Shown piece after piece: positions 18,552 through 28,133 of a stretch of DNA of 64,000 nt. The notes under the pieces are model-generated. The model worked only from the letters and a program-made list of their open reading frames with translations. It was not told the origin of the DNA and searched no databases. Both the position numbers and the translations under genes were made by a program. Location: NCBI RefSeq assembly GCF_003600685.1, contig NZ_CP032084.1, positions 744,001 through 808,000 on the forward strand. Reading direction: 5' to 3'. Numbering within the stretch: the first letter of the stretch is position 1; every line of letters begins with the position of its first letter. The stretch is from Achromobacter sp. B7 (GTDB lineage: Bacteria > Pseudomonadota > Gammaproteobacteria > Burkholderiales > Burkholderiaceae_B).

Positions 18552-18568
18552 TATCGGAAATTCTGATA
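18552..18568 (+). promoter_or_regulatory. palindrome between the YeiH-type and LysR genes
   Basis: TATCGGAAATTCTGATA: a 17-bp dyad with one mismatched pair, 17-33 bp upstream of the LysR ATG and about 90 bp from the transporter start. LysR proteins commonly bind such sites in divergent promoters. Confidence 0.45.
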
Positions 18569-18584
18569 ATAAGCGCCGCAATCC

Positions 18585-19478
18585 ATGACCCCTGACCAAC
18601 TCCTCACATTCGCCTGCGTGGCCGATACCGGCAACATCAGCCGCGCGGCGCAGGTGTTGAATTTGTCTCAGCCGGCCGTATCCGGGCAGTTGCGTGCGCT
18701 ACAAGATTGGTTTGGCGAACCGCTGTACCGGCGCAGCGGCCATGGCATTGCGCTGACCGAGGCCGGCGAGCGTCTGGCCGAACAGGCACGGCAGCTGCGG
18801 CAGGTGTACCGGCAGGCGCAGGCCGTCCGGGAATCGTGGCGCGGGCTGGAAACGGGCGCGTTGCGGCTGGGCGCCAGCACCACGCCCGCCAGCTATCTGC
18901 TGCCCCGGCTGGTGGCCGACTTCCGTTCCGCCTTTCCGGCGGTCAGCCTGCATCTGTCAGATGGCAACACCCGCGAAATCGTCGAGCGCTTGCCCGCGCT
19001 GGACCTGGCTTTTATTGAAGGGGATGTGCCCTCGGGGCTGCCCGCCGACACGGCCGTACATGCGTGGCGCCAGGACGAAGTGGTGGCGATCGTGCGCGCC
19101 GACCACGCGCTGGCGTCCAAGGGCGCGGTGACCTTGCGTGATCTGGCGGCGTCTGCCCTGGTTATGCGCGAGCCCGGTTCCGGCGTGCGTCGGCTGGTCG
19201 AGCGCGCCTTTGCCGATGCCGGTCTGGCGCCGTCGGTGGGGCTGGAATTGGCGGGGGTGGAAGGGGTGAAGCAGGCGGTGCGGGCGGGGCTGGGCGTGGG
19301 CTTTGTGTCCGTCATGTCGATGCGGCATGAAGACGGCGCCCTGGCGGCGCTGCGCTTGTTGCCCCGGCCGTTGACGCGCACCCTGAGCATCCTGGTGCCG
19401 CATGCGGATGCGGCCGCCCGCGCCGCTGAACGCTTTCTGGCGATGTGCCTGGCGGTCGGGGCGGCGGACGGCGGGTAG
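18585..19478 (+). CDS. LysR family transcriptional regulator (YeiE-like)
   Basis: 297 aa. The N-terminal helix-turn-helix reads NISRAAQVLNLSQPAVSGQLRAL. The effector domain starts near residue 90 (GALRLGASTTPASYLLPRLVADF), closest to the CysB/CysL/YeiE-like group. The divergent YeiH-type transporter is the likely target, through the palindrome between them. Family knowledge would suggest sulfur or anion signals; the ligand here is unknown. Confidence 0.9.
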   Translation: MTPDQLLTFACVADTGNISRAAQVLNLSQPAVSGQLRALQDWFGEPLYRRSGHGIALTEAGERLAEQARQLRQVYRQAQAVRESWRGLETGALRLGASTTPASYLLPRLVADFRSAFPAVSLHLSDGNTREIVERLPALDLAFIEGDVPSGLPADTAVHAWRQDEVVAIVRADHALASKGAVTLRDLAASALVMREPGSGVRRLVERAFADAGLAPSVGLELAGVEGVKQAVRAGLGVGFVSVMSMRHEDGALAALRLLPRPLTRTLSILVPHADAAARAAERFLAMCLAVGAADGG

Positions 19479-19481
19479 CGG

Positions 19482-20678
19482 TCAGGCTTTGGCCAAGCGC
19501 TTCAAGGCCAGCTGAACCCAATACGTGCCGCCCAGCGGCAGCAGTTCGTCGTTGAAGTCGTAGCTGCCGTTATGCAGCATGCAGGGGCCCAGGCCGTGGC
19601 CGCTGTCGCGGTGTTCGCCCGTGCCATTGCCGATCCAGACGTAGCAGCCCGGCAGTTCCTGCAGCATGAACGCAAAGTCTTCCGCGCCCATCGTCGGCTG
19701 CACGTGGTCGTTGACGTTGGCCTCGCCCACGATGTCGCGCAGCACCTCGGCGCAGAACGCGGCCTCTTCGGCGTGGTTGATGGTGGGCGGGTAGTTGCGC
19801 TGGAACGTGAACTCCACCTCGCAATCCATGGCGGCGCAGGTGTGGCGCGTGATCTCTTCCATACGGCGTTCGATCAGGTCCAGCACGTCCAGCGTGAACG
19901 TGCGCACGGTGCCGCGCAGTTCAGCGTGGTTGGGCACGACGTTGTCGGCGCTGCCGGCATGGATCTGCGTAATGCTGAGCACCGCGGCGTCCAGCGGATT
20001 GCGGTTGCGCGTGATGATGGTCTGCAACGACTGCGCCAACTGCACAGCGGCCATGACCGGGTCGATGCCCAGGTTGGGCATGCCGGCGTGGGTGCCCTTG
20101 CCTTTGACGACAATCGAAAACTCGTTGCTGGACGCCATGATGGGGCCGGGCGTCAAGCCGAATTGGCCGGGCTTCATGCCGGGCCAGTTGTGCATGCCGA
20201 ACACGGCTTCCATGGGGAAGCGCTTGAACAGGCCGTCGTCGATCATGCGCTTGGCGCCGCCGCCGCCTTCTTCGGCCGGCTGGAAAATCACATAGACGGT
20301 GCCGGCGTAATCGCGGTGTTGCGCCAGGTATTGCGCGGCGGCCAGCAGCATCGCGGTGTGGCCGTCATGACCGCAGGCGTGCATCTTGCCGTCGTTCTTG
20401 CTGGCGTGCGCAAAGCTATTCACTTCTTGCATGGGCAGCGCGTCCATGTCGGCGCGCAGGCCCACTGCGCGATCGCCGGGCTGGTTGCCGCGGATGATGC
20501 CGACCACGCCCGTGCCGCCCAAGCCACGGTCGACCTCGATGCCCCATTCTTCAAGCTTGGCCGCCACCACGTCGGCGGTGCGGAATTCTTCGAAAGCCAG
20601 TTCGGGATGCGCGTGGATGTCGCGGCGGATCTTCGAAATATCCTGGTGCCAGGCGACGATGGGTTCGAGCAGTTTCAT
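19482..20678 (-). CDS. M20 family amidohydrolase (hippurate hydrolase / IAA-amino-acid hydrolase type)
   Basis: 398 aa from ATG 20678 (MKLLEPIVAWHQD). The metal-site motif MHACGHDGHTAMLLAAAQYLA and catalytic acid PAEEGGGGAKRMI are clear, as is the dimerisation domain starting SNEFSIVVKGKGTHAGMP. The C-terminal ligand region QPTMGAEDFAFMLQ is present. It cleaves N-acyl amino acids such as hippurate; the exact substrate is unknown. It is divergent from fadD, and its stop is 3 bp from the LysR stop (convergent). Confidence 0.92.
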   Translation of the reverse strand: MKLLEPIVAWHQDISKIRRDIHAHPELAFEEFRTADVVAAKLEEWGIEVDRGLGGTGVVGIIRGNQPGDRAVGLRADMDALPMQEVNSFAHASKNDGKMHACGHDGHTAMLLAAAQYLAQHRDYAGTVYVIFQPAEEGGGGAKRMIDDGLFKRFPMEAVFGMHNWPGMKPGQFGLTPGPIMASSNEFSIVVKGKGTHAGMPNLGIDPVMAAVQLAQSLQTIITRNRNPLDAAVLSITQIHAGSADNVVPNHAELRGTVRTFTLDVLDLIERRMEEITRHTCAAMDCEVEFTFQRNYPPTINHAEEAAFCAEVLRDIVGEANVNDHVQPTMGAEDFAFMLQELPGCYVWIGNGTGEHRDSGHGLGPCMLHNGSYDFNDELLPLGGTYWVQLALKRLAKA

Positions 20679-20755
20679 GGGGAAAGGTCGGGCGAAAAAA
20701 GGGAACGCAACAAGGTTATCATCATTCAAAAATCTATTTAATGGAGACAAACACC

Positions 20756-22507
20756 ATGACGCGTCCGTGGCTTGCCCATTACCCGCAGGGGGTGCCGGCA
20801 GAGATCTCCACCGAGGGTTATTCCTCGCTGGCCGACCTGCTCGACCGCGCTTGCAAACAGTACGCCACGCGCATCGCCTGCACGGCGATGGGCAGCGATA
20901 TCACCTATGCGCAGCTGGATCGGCATGCGCGCGCCTTCGCCGGATGGTTGCAAAGCCTGGGCCTGGAAAAGGGCGCCCGCGTGGCGCTGATGATGCCCAA
21001 CGTGCCGGCCTACCTGGTCGGCATGCTGGGCACGCTGCGCGCGGGCATGGTCGTGGTGAACGTGAACCCGCTGTACACAGCCGACGAACTGGAACGCCAG
21101 TTGCAAGACAGCGGCGCGTCCGTGATCCTGATCCTGGAAAACTTTGCCCACACCTTGCAGGGCGTGAAGAATCGCGGTCGGCTCAAGCATATTGTCGTGA
21201 CGGGGCCGGGCGATCTGCTCGGTGGGCTGAAGGCGCCGCTGGTCAACTTCGTGGCCCGCCATATCAAGAAGATCGTTCCCGCCTGGAACATCGATGGCGC
21301 GCAGTCCTTGCCCAAGGTCTTGGCCGCCGGCGCCAACCTGCCATTCACGCCGCCCGCGCTGACGATGGATGACGTGGCGGTGTTGCAGTACACGGGCGGC
21401 ACCACAGGCGTACCCAAGGGCGCGATGCTGTCGCACCGCAACCTGACGGCCAACGTGCTTCAAACCGAAGCGGTCGCGCAGCCCGTCGTGCACGATCTGG
21501 CAAATTCCCAGCTCACCATCATCAGCGCGCTGCCGCTGTATCACGTGTTTGCGATGACGGTTTGCGGCTTGTATGGCTTGCATGCGGGCATGCGCAACGT
21601 GCTGATCATCAACCCGCGCGACCAGCCTTCGCTGATTGCGGCCTGGCGCAAGGTGCCGATCAATCTGTTCCCGGGCGTCAACACTTTGTTCAATGCGCTG
21701 GCCCACAACGCCGACTTTGCCAAGCTGGATTTTTCGGCCCTGCGCTTGACGCTGGGCGGCGGCATGGCCGTGCAGCAACCGGTGGCCGAACGCTGGCTGA
21801 AGATCACGGGCCGCCCTTTGATCGAAGGCTATGGCTTGTCGGAAACGTCGCCGGTGGCGACGGTGAACCCCACCAACGCCACGGCATATTCCGGTTCGAT
21901 CGGCCTGCCGTTGCCGTCCACCGATGTGGCCATTCTTGATGATGCGGGTCACGAAGTGCCGCTGGGCGAACGCGGCGAAGTGGGCATACGCGGGCCGCAG
22001 GTCATGCTGGGCTATTGGCAAAAGCCCGAAGAAACGCAGCAATCGATGACGGCCGACGGGTTCTTTCGCACGGGCGACATCGGCATCATGGACGATAAGG
22101 GTTATACGCGCATCGTGGACCGCAAAAAGGACATGATCGCGGTGTCCGGATTCAAGGTCTATCCGAACGAGGTCGAGGCCGTGGTGGCGCAGATGCCGGG
22201 CGTACTTGAATGCGCGGCCATCGGCGTGCCGGACGAACACTCCGGAGAATCGGTGAAGGTGTTCGTGGTCAAGAGCGACCCGTCGTTGACCGAGGCGCAG
22301 GTGCAGGACTGGTGCCGCGAAAAGCTCACGGGGTACAAGCGACCGCGCTTCGTGGAATTCCGCGACGAATTGCCCAAGAGCAACGTGGGCAAGATCCTGC
22401 GCCGCGAATTGCGGCCCGACGCGTCTTCATCCGCACCCGCCGCGTCGCCATCTGGCGTCAACCCAGGCGCGAACACAGGCGCAAATGCGGGCGCGACCGC
22501 TCGCTAG
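20756..22507 (+). CDS. fadD: long-chain fatty-acid-CoA ligase FadD
   Basis: 583 aa. The AMP-binding signature YTGGTTGVPKGAMLSHRNL, the segment GYGLSETSP and the fatty-acyl motif DRKKDMIAVSGFKVYPNEVE are all present. It activates fatty acids at the inner membrane for beta-oxidation. ATG 20756 (MTRPWLAHYPQGVPAEI) aligns with E. coli FadD and has GGAG upstream. The last 25 residues are a low-complexity Ala/Gly/Pro/Asn tail not usual for FadD. Its stop overlaps the stop of the convergent phosphatase gene by 4 bp. Confidence 0.92.
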   Translation: MTRPWLAHYPQGVPAEISTEGYSSLADLLDRACKQYATRIACTAMGSDITYAQLDRHARAFAGWLQSLGLEKGARVALMMPNVPAYLVGMLGTLRAGMVVVNVNPLYTADELERQLQDSGASVILILENFAHTLQGVKNRGRLKHIVVTGPGDLLGGLKAPLVNFVARHIKKIVPAWNIDGAQSLPKVLAAGANLPFTPPALTMDDVAVLQYTGGTTGVPKGAMLSHRNLTANVLQTEAVAQPVVHDLANSQLTIISALPLYHVFAMTVCGLYGLHAGMRNVLIINPRDQPSLIAAWRKVPINLFPGVNTLFNALAHNADFAKLDFSALRLTLGGGMAVQQPVAERWLKITGRPLIEGYGLSETSPVATVNPTNATAYSGSIGLPLPSTDVAILDDAGHEVPLGERGEVGIRGPQVMLGYWQKPEETQQSMTADGFFRTGDIGIMDDKGYTRIVDRKKDMIAVSGFKVYPNEVEAVVAQMPGVLECAAIGVPDEHSGESVKVFVVKSDPSLTEAQVQDWCREKLTGYKRPRFVEFRDELPKSNVGKILRRELRPDASSSAPAASPSGVNPGANTGANAGATAR

Positions 22508-23388
22508 GCGGCTGCCGGCCCGTTGTCCAGATGCGGCGCAATCATGTCGTGCAGGGCGCGTTCGATGGCGGGGTTGCCCGCCACGACGCGTCCACCGATA
22601 GGCCAGGGATCCAGCTTGTGCATGTCTGAACACGTGCCGCCCGCTTCGCGCAGGATCAGCGTGCCGGCGGCCACGTCCCACGGCGCCAGCCCCATCTCCC
22701 AATACCCGTCGTAGCGGCCGCAAGCCGTCCATGCCAGGTCCAGCGCGGCCGCGCCCATGCGCCGCACGCCGCGCGCGCGCTTGATGGCGTCGTTCAGCAT
22801 GGGCATGTATTGGTCGGCAAAGGAAAAGTCGCGGAACGGAAAGCCGGTGGCCAGCACGGAATCTTCGATGGTCTGCGTGCGCGAACACTTGATGCGGCGG
22901 CCGTTCAACCAGGCGCCGATGCCGTACACGGCGGTAAACAGTTCTTCGCGATTCGGGTCGTACACCACGCCAATAACGGGCGTGTCTTCGGCAAGCGTTT
23001 CGGTGGCTGATACCGCCGTGCCCGCGTGCGCGATCAGCGCGATGGAAACGGCGTAGTGGGGAATGTCGTGCAGGAAGTTGGTGGTGCCATCAAGCGGGTC
23101 GATGTACCAGGTGGCGCTGCCTTGCGGCTTGCCGCCCGTCTCTTCGGCCACGATGCCGAACTTGGGCGTACGCTCGCGCAGTTCCTGAATAATGACGGCC
23201 TCGGCTTCGCGGTCCGCCTGCGAGACGAGATCGTTGCGCGCCTTGCGGTCGATCACGAGATCGGCGCGATGATGCGCGTAGGATTGCAAGATGGCCGCGC
23301 CGCCATGCGCTGCGGTAACTGCCGCATCGATCGCGGCGCACAGGTCGATGGGCTGGGCCAGTGAGCGGGGCTGATCATAGGTGTCCAT
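22504..23388 (-). CDS. inositol monophosphatase family protein (SuhB-like)
   Basis: 294 aa. Metal-binding motifs are AEETGG (about residue 85), DPLDGTTNF (about 100) and WTACGRYDGYWEMGLAPWDVAAG (about 220). These are the three sites of the lithium-sensitive phosphatases. SuhB-type members also bind NusA/RNA polymerase; whether this one does cannot be told. It is convergent and overlapping with fadD. Confidence 0.92.
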   Translation of the reverse strand: MDTYDQPRSLAQPIDLCAAIDAAVTAAHGGAAILQSYAHHRADLVIDRKARNDLVSQADREAEAVIIQELRERTPKFGIVAEETGGKPQGSATWYIDPLDGTTNFLHDIPHYAVSIALIAHAGTAVSATETLAEDTPVIGVVYDPNREELFTAVYGIGAWLNGRRIKCSRTQTIEDSVLATGFPFRDFSFADQYMPMLNDAIKRARGVRRMGAAALDLAWTACGRYDGYWEMGLAPWDVAAGTLILREAGGTCSDMHKLDPWPIGGRVVAGNPAIERALHDMIAPHLDNGPAAA

Positions 23389-23534
23389 GCAAACCAGTGT
23401 AAGCCCATGATTGCGTCAAACCCGCGGCAGCCGCGCGAAAGCCGGGCGCCGCGTGGCGTCCATCCAACGTCTGCGCGGCGGCCCGTCGATAATTCGCGTT
23501 TGTCACAACTCTGTCCATTCTTTCGAAAAACCCC

Positions 23535-25409
23535 ATGTCCGCGCCTTACGTTCCCCTGACCCCCGCAGTGATCGAATTCGACGCCGACGGCAAGCTGTAC
23601 AGCGCCGTGTACGGCGACGTCTATCACCCGCACCCCGGATCGGTGGGGCAGGCCGAACACGTGTTCCTGCGTGGTAACGGGCTGCCGGCGCGCTGGCGTG
23701 GACGCGACGCATTTACCGTTTGCGAGACCGGTTTCGGCCTGGGACTCAACTTTCTGGCGCTGTGGCACGCCTGGCGGCAAGATCCCCAGCGGCCTGCCGC
23801 GCTGCATGTGGTGTCGATGGAGGGGCATCCCTTTACCCGCGATGACCTTGCCGCCTTGTTGGCTCGCTACGCCGCCACGCCACTGGCCGAGTTGGCGCAG
23901 CGCCTGGTGGACCAATGGCCCGCGCTGCTGCCGGGGCTGCATCGGCTCGAATTCGAGAACGGCGCGGTGACGTTGACGCTGGGCTTTGGCGATGCCGGGG
24001 TGATTGCACCGCGCCTGTCGGCGCGCGTGGACGCCTTCTTCCTGGACGGCTTCGCGCCAGAGCGCAATCCGGGCATGTGGTCCGCGCCCTTGCTGCGCGA
24101 TCTTGCGCAACTGGCCGCGCCCGGCGCCACCGTAGCCACCTGGGCATGCACCGGCGAGCTGCGGCAGGCCCTGCAGGACGCGGGTTTTGACGTGCGGCGC
24201 ACGCCCGGCTACGGCGGCAAATGGCATATGACCGAGGGCATCGCCCGCGCGCCGGGCCAGGTAGCCGCCGCCATCGCCGGGCCGGTGGCCGTCAAGCATG
24301 CCGTGGTGATCGGCGCAGGGCTGGCGGGGGCCGGCATCGCGCAGTCGCTGGCCGGGCGCGGTTGGCGTGTAACGGTGCTGGATGCGGCCCGGGCCGTGGG
24401 CAAGCCCGCGCATGCGGGCCATGTGGCCGCCGCCCTGACGCCCGTGGTGGCACGCGACGACAATGCACGCGCACGCCTGTCCCGCGCCGGAAGCCAACGC
24501 GCGCAGGCCCGCTGGCAAGGGCTGGGCGGCGATGCCGCGCCCCGGGTTTGCGGTACGGTCCAGGTTGAACGCGACGCCGGCAAATCCGCCGCGCTGGCCG
24601 GCACATTGCAAACCTTGGCGTTCCCGCCCGATTGGGTGCGGGTGGTCGACCGTGACGAAGCCAGCGCCTTGGCCGGCCTGCCGGTGGCCCGGGGCGGCGT
24701 GTACTTCGGACAAGGCATGCTGGTTCAGCCCAACCGTCTTATCGACGCGTTGCTGCAAACGCCCGGCGTCGGCGTTGTGCCGGGCAACGCGGCCCGTGTC
24801 GAGGCGTCGGGGCAGGGCTGGCGTGTCTTGGACGCCCAGGGCAAAGAATTGGCGCAGGCGCAAACCGTCATCCTGGCCAACGCCTTTGGTGCGCAAGCGG
24901 TATTGAAGCAAAGCGGGTTGCTGGACCCTCTGCCGCGCGTGGCGCAGATGCACGCGCTGGCGGGCGAAGTCACGCTGGTGCCCGCTGCGGCGCTTGACGG
25001 CGGTCCGCGCTGCATTGTGGGGGGCGAAGGCTATCTGCTGCCGGACGTGGGTGCAGGTTGCGTGGTCGGCAGCACTTACGAACACGGCGCGGCCCAAGCC
25101 TTGGTCACCGAGCCGGGCCAGCGGACCACCTTGGCCAAGGCGGCTGGGCTGCTGGGCGGCCCCTTTCCGGGTTTTGAGGCCTTGGTGCCCGGGTCGCTGC
25201 CGGGGTGGGCGGGCTGGCGCGCCGTGTTGCCTGGGCGGCTGCCCGCCGTGGGGGAATTGCGGCACGCGCCCGGGCTGTGGATAGCCGTGGGCTATGCGTC
25301 GCGGGGCTTGTCGTGGTCGGCGCTGATGGGCGATGTGATCGCGGCACGCCTGAGCGGCGAGCCGGATGTGCTGGAAACCGATCTGGCCCAACTTATTTCA
25401 CCAAGGTGA
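23535..25409 (+). CDS. mnmC: bifunctional tRNA modification enzyme MnmC
   Basis: 624 aa fusion. The N-terminal methyltransferase part (to about 240) has the SAM-binding motif [15 protein letters not shown] and the catalytic-region motif [16 protein letters not shown]. The C-terminal part is a FAD oxidase beginning at [21 protein letters not shown] and ending in [20 protein letters not shown]. Together they finish mnm5s2U at the tRNA wobble position: the oxidase removes the carboxymethyl group and the methyltransferase methylates. Both halves look intact. Start ATG 23535. Confidence 0.96.
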   Translation: MSAPYVPLTPAVIEFDADGKLYSAVYGDVYHPHPGSVGQAEHVFLRGNGLPARWRGRDAFTVCETGFGLGLNFLALWHAWRQDPQRPAALHVVSMEGHPFTRDDLAALLARYAATPLAELAQRLVDQWPALLPGLHRLEFENGAVTLTLGFGDAGVIAPRLSARVDAFFLDGFAPERNPGMWSAPLLRDLAQLAAPGATVATWACTGELRQALQDAGFDVRRTPGYGGKWHMTEGIARAPGQVAAAIAGPVAVKHAVVIGAGLAGAGIAQSLAGRGWRVTVLDAARAVGKPAHAGHVAAALTPVVARDDNARARLSRAGSQRAQARWQGLGGDAAPRVCGTVQVERDAGKSAALAGTLQTLAFPPDWVRVVDRDEASALAGLPVARGGVYFGQGMLVQPNRLIDALLQTPGVGVVPGNAARVEASGQGWRVLDAQGKELAQAQTVILANAFGAQAVLKQSGLLDPLPRVAQMHALAGEVTLVPAAALDGGPRCIVGGEGYLLPDVGAGCVVGSTYEHGAAQALVTEPGQRTTLAKAAGLLGGPFPGFEALVPGSLPGWAGWRAVLPGRLPAVGELRHAPGLWIAVGYASRGLSWSALMGDVIAARLSGEPDVLETDLAQLISPR

Positions 25410-25472
25410 AAAAAAGTTCGGTCTCTGGCAGGGGCCGGAGCCAGGTGGCGTAGAATTGCGGTAATTGCCAGG

Positions 25473-25486
25473 ATTTGGCGCCAAAT
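25473..25486. promoter_or_regulatory. 14-bp perfect palindrome upstream of the GH31-like gene
   Basis: ATTTGGCGCCAAAT, a perfect palindrome in the 269-bp gap between mnmC and the GH31-like gene, about 190 bp before that gene's start. It could be a dimeric-repressor site; no regulator gene is adjacent. Confidence 0.35.
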
Positions 25487-25678
25487 AGACCGTAATGGGC
25501 CTGATGTTGGCGTTTCGGCGGCGCGCGGCTCTAGGCCGAGAAGCGTTGGCCGAGGGCTTTACGACCCCTTTTTAAGGATGAGAAAGCCATCCAGAAGAGG
25601 GACCGAGTTTATTTCAAAGCTCAAATCCGTCAAAATAGCGTCTTTTGATGGTTTTTGGCTTAAGCCGGGGGATGCTCT

Positions 25679-27904
25679 GTGCCGCCCAAGTTCGACTTTG
25701 CCCATACTACCCAGCTCGACAACATCGAGCTGCTGACGTCCCGCCCCAGTCGTTTTGATTTCGACGCGGGCGATGGGTTGCACCTGGTAGTCGAGGCGCA
25801 TGCGCCTGGTGTTTTTCGCCTGCGCTGCGGCGAGGCGAACCACCTGAACGATGACAAGCCCGGCGCGCGTGCGCGCGCCGTGGCCGAGATGCTGCTCGCG
25901 CGCCAAGAGGCCGTGGGCGAAGCCACCATTGCCCCGCGCGATGGCGGCGATGGCTGGCGCATCACCCAGGGCGACGTCGCCCTGGAGATCCAGTCCAACC
26001 CCGTGCGCGTTGCGATGTATCGCAACGACGAACGGGTATTCGAGTCGGAAGTCTCGGCGCATACGCCCGCGTTCGGGCATAACGCGCTGGACAAGGAAGA
26101 CGACGCAGTCTGGACGGCGGGGTTCACCTTGCTGGCCGACGAGCGTGTCTTTGGCCTGGGCGAAACCCCGGGCGACTTGAACCGCCGCGAAGAATCTGTT
26201 GTCTCTGACGACCCCGAGCATCGCGCCTTGCCATTGGCATGGAGCCCGCGCGGCTGGGGCGTCTACGTCAACACGATGCGTCGCGTGGAACATGCCGTGG
26301 GCGTCGCGCCGGCGGATTCGGCCTACGTGCTGACCGTTGACGATGCCGTGCTGGACGTGTTCCTGTTCGCCGGCGAGCCCGCCGAAATCCTGAACCAATA
26401 CACCGCGCTGACCGGCCGCGCCGGCCAGCCCGTGCTGTGGGCGATGGGCGCGTGGCTGACCCAGGCTGCCGGCGAAATGCCTACGCAGACGGTCGCCCTG
26501 GTGGCGCGCATGCGCGAAAACCAGATTCCGGTGGACGCCGTCACATTGGCGCAGCCGGTGGCGTGGGGCTTCCAGTCCGACAAGGCGGTTTTCGAATGGG
26601 ACGCCCAGCGCTTCCCTGACGCCAAGCAGATGCTGGCGCTTTTCCATAAGCACAACGTGCATGTCGCGGCCTCCGGTTTCCCCGGCGTGCTCAAGAGCAG
26701 CCCGTTGTTCGAGGAACTGGAAGATCGCGGCTGGCTGCTGGCCAAGGAAGACGGCGCCGCGCAGGTGTTCGACGGCATCGCCGCCACCTCCGGTCAGCCC
26801 TTCGGCTTGCTGGACCTGACCTATCGCGACATCTACAACCTGTGGGTCGAGCGTCATCGCCAGCTGATCGACGACGGCCTGGACGCGCCCGCTTGCGACG
26901 CCCAGATCGCCATCCCCGATGGCGTGACGGCACGCAACGGCGAAACGGGCCCCGCGTTGCGCACGATGTACCCGCTGCTGGTGCGCCGCGCGTTGTTCGA
27001 TGCCGTGGCCGGCCTGAAAGTGCCGCCCGAAGGCGTCGTGCCCAGCTCTGACCTGTTCCCCGCCGCGCAGCGCCTGCCGTGGCAGGTGGGGCCGCAGGCG
27101 GAAAACTCCTGGGATGGCCTGCGCCATACCTTGCGCACCGCCTTGTCGATCGGCGCCAGCGGCCTGCCCGTGCAGGTCCATGGCATTGGTTCGGCCTCGC
27201 GCGATCGCGCCGGCATGACGTCCGAACTGTATTTGCGCTGGTTGACCGTGGGTGTGTTCTCGGCCAACTTCTCGTTCCAGGGCGTGGAAGGCCTGATGCC
27301 TTGGGACTTCGACGAAGACACCCTGGCGCAAGCCCGCACCTGGATGCAATGGCGTTATCGCCTGGTTCCCTATGTGCTGGGCGCCATCGAGGATTCCGCC
27401 CGCACCGGTTTGCCGGTGCAGCGGTCCATGGCGCTGTCGTTCCCGAACGACCCGCACGCCCACGAATGGGATCTGCAATATCTGCTGGGCCCGGCCCTGC
27501 TGGTGGCGCCGGTTACCGAACCGGGCAAGCAGGTGCGCGTGTATCTGCCCAAGGGCGAAGCCTGGTGGGATCTGAACACCGGCCATCGCTACGAAGGCGG
27601 CACCACCTGGACGATCGACTGCGAGCTGGGCCAGTTCCCGGTTTTTGGCCGTGAAGGGCACATGCTCTGTCTGGGGCCCGCCGCGCAGCATACGGGCGAA
27701 TTCAATTCGGCCCGTATCCTGGACGAAGTCTGGATGTTCGGCATGCCGGTGCACAACCCGGTTGTCATGCGCAACAAGATCCGCGTGATGCAGATGCAGG
27801 GCTCCAGCTACATCAAGGGGCTGGAAGGGCTTCGTATTTCGCCGTCCGAAGGCCTTGAGGTCAAGCGCCGGGGGGCGGAAGTCCGCATTTCGCGCGCACG
27901 CTGA
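25679..27904 (+). CDS. glycoside hydrolase family 31-like protein with altered catalytic site
   Basis: 741 aa, GTG start behind GGGGGA. The order of segments follows GH31 alpha-glucosidases and alpha-xylosidases: N-terminal beta-sandwich with RVFGLGETPGDLNRRE, then the barrel with QPVLWAMGAWLTQ, then the C-terminal sandwich with LLGPALLVAPVTEPG. The nucleophile region TDFGERIP is replaced by CDAQIAIP, keeping Asp407. The acid/base motif SHDIGG is replaced by VHGIGS, so the expected Asp is Gly502. No signal peptide is seen, so it is cytoplasmic. It may be a non-catalytic or mechanistically altered member. metNIQ follows after a terminator. Confidence 0.8.
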   Translation: MPPKFDFAHTTQLDNIELLTSRPSRFDFDAGDGLHLVVEAHAPGVFRLRCGEANHLNDDKPGARARAVAEMLLARQEAVGEATIAPRDGGDGWRITQGDVALEIQSNPVRVAMYRNDERVFESEVSAHTPAFGHNALDKEDDAVWTAGFTLLADERVFGLGETPGDLNRREESVVSDDPEHRALPLAWSPRGWGVYVNTMRRVEHAVGVAPADSAYVLTVDDAVLDVFLFAGEPAEILNQYTALTGRAGQPVLWAMGAWLTQAAGEMPTQTVALVARMRENQIPVDAVTLAQPVAWGFQSDKAVFEWDAQRFPDAKQMLALFHKHNVHVAASGFPGVLKSSPLFEELEDRGWLLAKEDGAAQVFDGIAATSGQPFGLLDLTYRDIYNLWVERHRQLIDDGLDAPACDAQIAIPDGVTARNGETGPALRTMYPLLVRRALFDAVAGLKVPPEGVVPSSDLFPAAQRLPWQVGPQAENSWDGLRHTLRTALSIGASGLPVQVHGIGSASRDRAGMTSELYLRWLTVGVFSANFSFQGVEGLMPWDFDEDTLAQARTWMQWRYRLVPYVLGAIEDSARTGLPVQRSMALSFPNDPHAHEWDLQYLLGPALLVAPVTEPGKQVRVYLPKGEAWWDLNTGHRYEGGTTWTIDCELGQFPVFGREGHMLCLGPAAQHTGEFNSARILDEVWMFGMPVHNPVVMRNKIRVMQMQGSSYIKGLEGLRISPSEGLEVKRRGAEVRISRAR

Positions 27905-27938
27905 CATCGGCGCGGCCGGCTCCCCGGTCATCGTCATA

Positions 27939-27981
27939 AAAGGGGCAGTCAGGAAGGCTTTCCTTCCTGACTGCCCTTTAC
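27939..27981. terminator. bidirectional hairpin terminator after the GH31-like gene
   Basis: 15-bp stem GGGCAGTCAGGAAGG/CCTTCCTGACTGCCC with a 4-nt loop, flanked by AAAA on the left and TTT on the right. It ends the GH31-like transcript before metNIQ. Confidence 0.8.
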
Positions 27982-28133
27982 GCGTTTTGCCGTGTCCGTA
28001 TCGCGACCCTTCCTGCGGTGACGCGGGCCAATGAATCGCGGGCGCGGTACGGCGCGCCATATTACTTATAGTTATTAAAAATGAAAAAAACGGTCGTTCT
28101 CTTCAGAAGAGAAAAGATACAAAATCGCTTGCC

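Noticed and set aside
25559..28060. An 833-codon minus-strand open frame opposite the GH31-like gene
   Set aside because: GC-rich codon shadow; composition is His/Arg/Gln-rich with no family features, while the plus strand has clear GH31 segments.
27982..28133. SAM riboswitch before metN
   Set aside because: Only a 7-bp hairpin was found; the conserved core of SAM riboswitches was not recognised.
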